64,000 bases of DNA, taken from positions 124,001 through 188,000 of the forward strand of contig NZ_AUBP01000002.1 in assembly GCF_000429305.1 (NCBI RefSeq). Reading direction: 5' to 3'. A program made the translations under genes and the position numbers. The notes below the pieces were generated by a model. That model made no database searches, had not been told where the DNA came from, and worked only from the letters and a program-made list of their open reading frames with translations. Shown piece after piece: positions 63,682-64,000 of the stretch (position 1 is the first letter of the stretch; each line of letters starts with the position of its first letter). Source of the stretch: Desulfovibrio inopinatus DSM 10711. Lineage in GTDB: Bacteria > Desulfobacterota > Desulfovibrionia > Desulfovibrionales > Desulfovibrionaceae.

Positions 63682-64000
63682 TCAACAAGATTGTGGAGGG
63701 TTTTCCTCGTCGGAAAGATTCTCGTCCAACTCGTGACACACCTCATCGCCATTTTTGTCCAAAGGCAGAGCCACAATAACCGTCGTTCCTTTGTCGAGGG
63801 TTGACTCCACTTTGAGGTGACCGCCATTGACTTCAAGAATTTCTCTGGCAAAGCCGAGTCCCAAGCCGGTGGAAAATTCTTTGGTGCTGAAACATGGCTC
63901 GAAGATTTTGGGGAAGAGTGTCGCCGGGATGCCTTTTCCGGTGTCCGTAATACGAAATATCGCTTTATCGTCTTCGCGTTCAGTGGCAATCGTGACCGTG
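63682..64000 (-). CDS. Sensor histidine kinase, C-terminal part (runs off the window)
   Basis: The last 105 residues of a histidine kinase ATPase domain. FRITDTGKGIP is the G1 box, FEPCFSTKEFSTGLGLGFA combines the lid and G2 box, and GGHLKVEST and GTTVIVALPL close the domain. An acidic tail ends in NPPQSC. The phosphorylated His and input domain lie beyond position 64000. It converges on the glycosyltransferase gene. Confidence 0.92.
   Translation of the reverse strand, partial: TVTIATEREDDKAIFRITDTGKGIPATLFPKIFEPCFSTKEFSTGLGLGFAREILEVNGGHLKVESTLDKGTTVIVALPLDKNGDEVCHELDENLSDEENPPQSC

Noticed and set aside
1-64000. CRISPR arrays, rRNA and further tRNA genes
   Set aside because: I saw no regularly spaced repeats, no rRNA signature, and no second cloverleaf while reading; a dedicated scan could still find a divergent tRNA.

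Overview
The window looks like chromosome of a mid-GC, motile, sensory-rich anaerobe, most likely a sulfate-reducing member of the Desulfovibrionales. Supporting this are the downstream 'cctccggcgg + AT-rich palindrome' terminator (about 19150-19190) of a kind I associate with Desulfovibrio, two large methyl-accepting chemotaxis proteins, an AcoR-type sigma-54 activator, and many GGAGG ribosome binding sites. No rRNA or housekeeping operon fixes the taxon, so this is moderate confidence.

Layout. 0.3-3.3 kb: a P-type H+-ATPase and tRNA-Pro(GGG). 3.4-12.1 kb: a visibly AT-rich accessory island with a DNA phosphorothioation operon (dndBCDE). Facing it is an unusual two-gene module: a protein with two GHKL ATPase sites and a histidine-kinase H-box, and a receiver-like partner. 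dndA and dndFGH are absent. 12.2-14.3 kb: a decayed IS3 element, an ATC-hydrolase-like gene cut by it, and transposase scraps. 14.5-19.1 kb: surface-glycan genes (GT-C glycosyltransferase, GtrA, GT2, UDP-galactopyranose mutase). 19.6-24.0 kb: a truncated IS256 transposase, a caspase-like protease with an unassigned beta-rich N-terminal domain that could be gasdermin-like, and a permuted NlpC/P60-type cysteine hydrolase.

24.1-38.8 kb is one metabolic locus. On the minus strand lie lipA, an AcoR-like activator and lipB, all overlapping. Divergent from them is a complete 2-oxoacid dehydrogenase complex (E1a, E1b, E2 with two lipoyl domains, E3; best match acetoin dehydrogenase). It is followed by an M24-family hydrolase, a tandem-duplicated cupin, a beta-hydroxyacid dehydrogenase, a sodium:solute symporter, two tiny membrane proteins and a VOC protein. 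A near-consensus sigma-54 promoter and a cluster of TGAGACA/TGTCTCA sites lie between the divergent arms. The arrangement suggests that the activator switches on uptake and oxidation of a substrate I cannot name, while lipA/lipB supply the lipoyl cofactor.

38.9-45.4 kb: a Bcr/CflA efflux pump, a HATPase-acetyltransferase fusion, murB, an APC permease and a DUF3841 protein. 45.6-60.1 kb: two chemoreceptors flank a hybrid histidine kinase whose response regulator has a degenerate AAA+ domain, a Hint-domain protein, a secreted caspase-like protein, and a GMC oxidoreductase with its Tat-type small subunit. 61.0-64.0 kb: a 63-residue protein whose N terminus resembles the CheY-binding segment of FliM, a radical SAM enzyme, a GT-B glycosyltransferase, and the 3' end of another histidine kinase.
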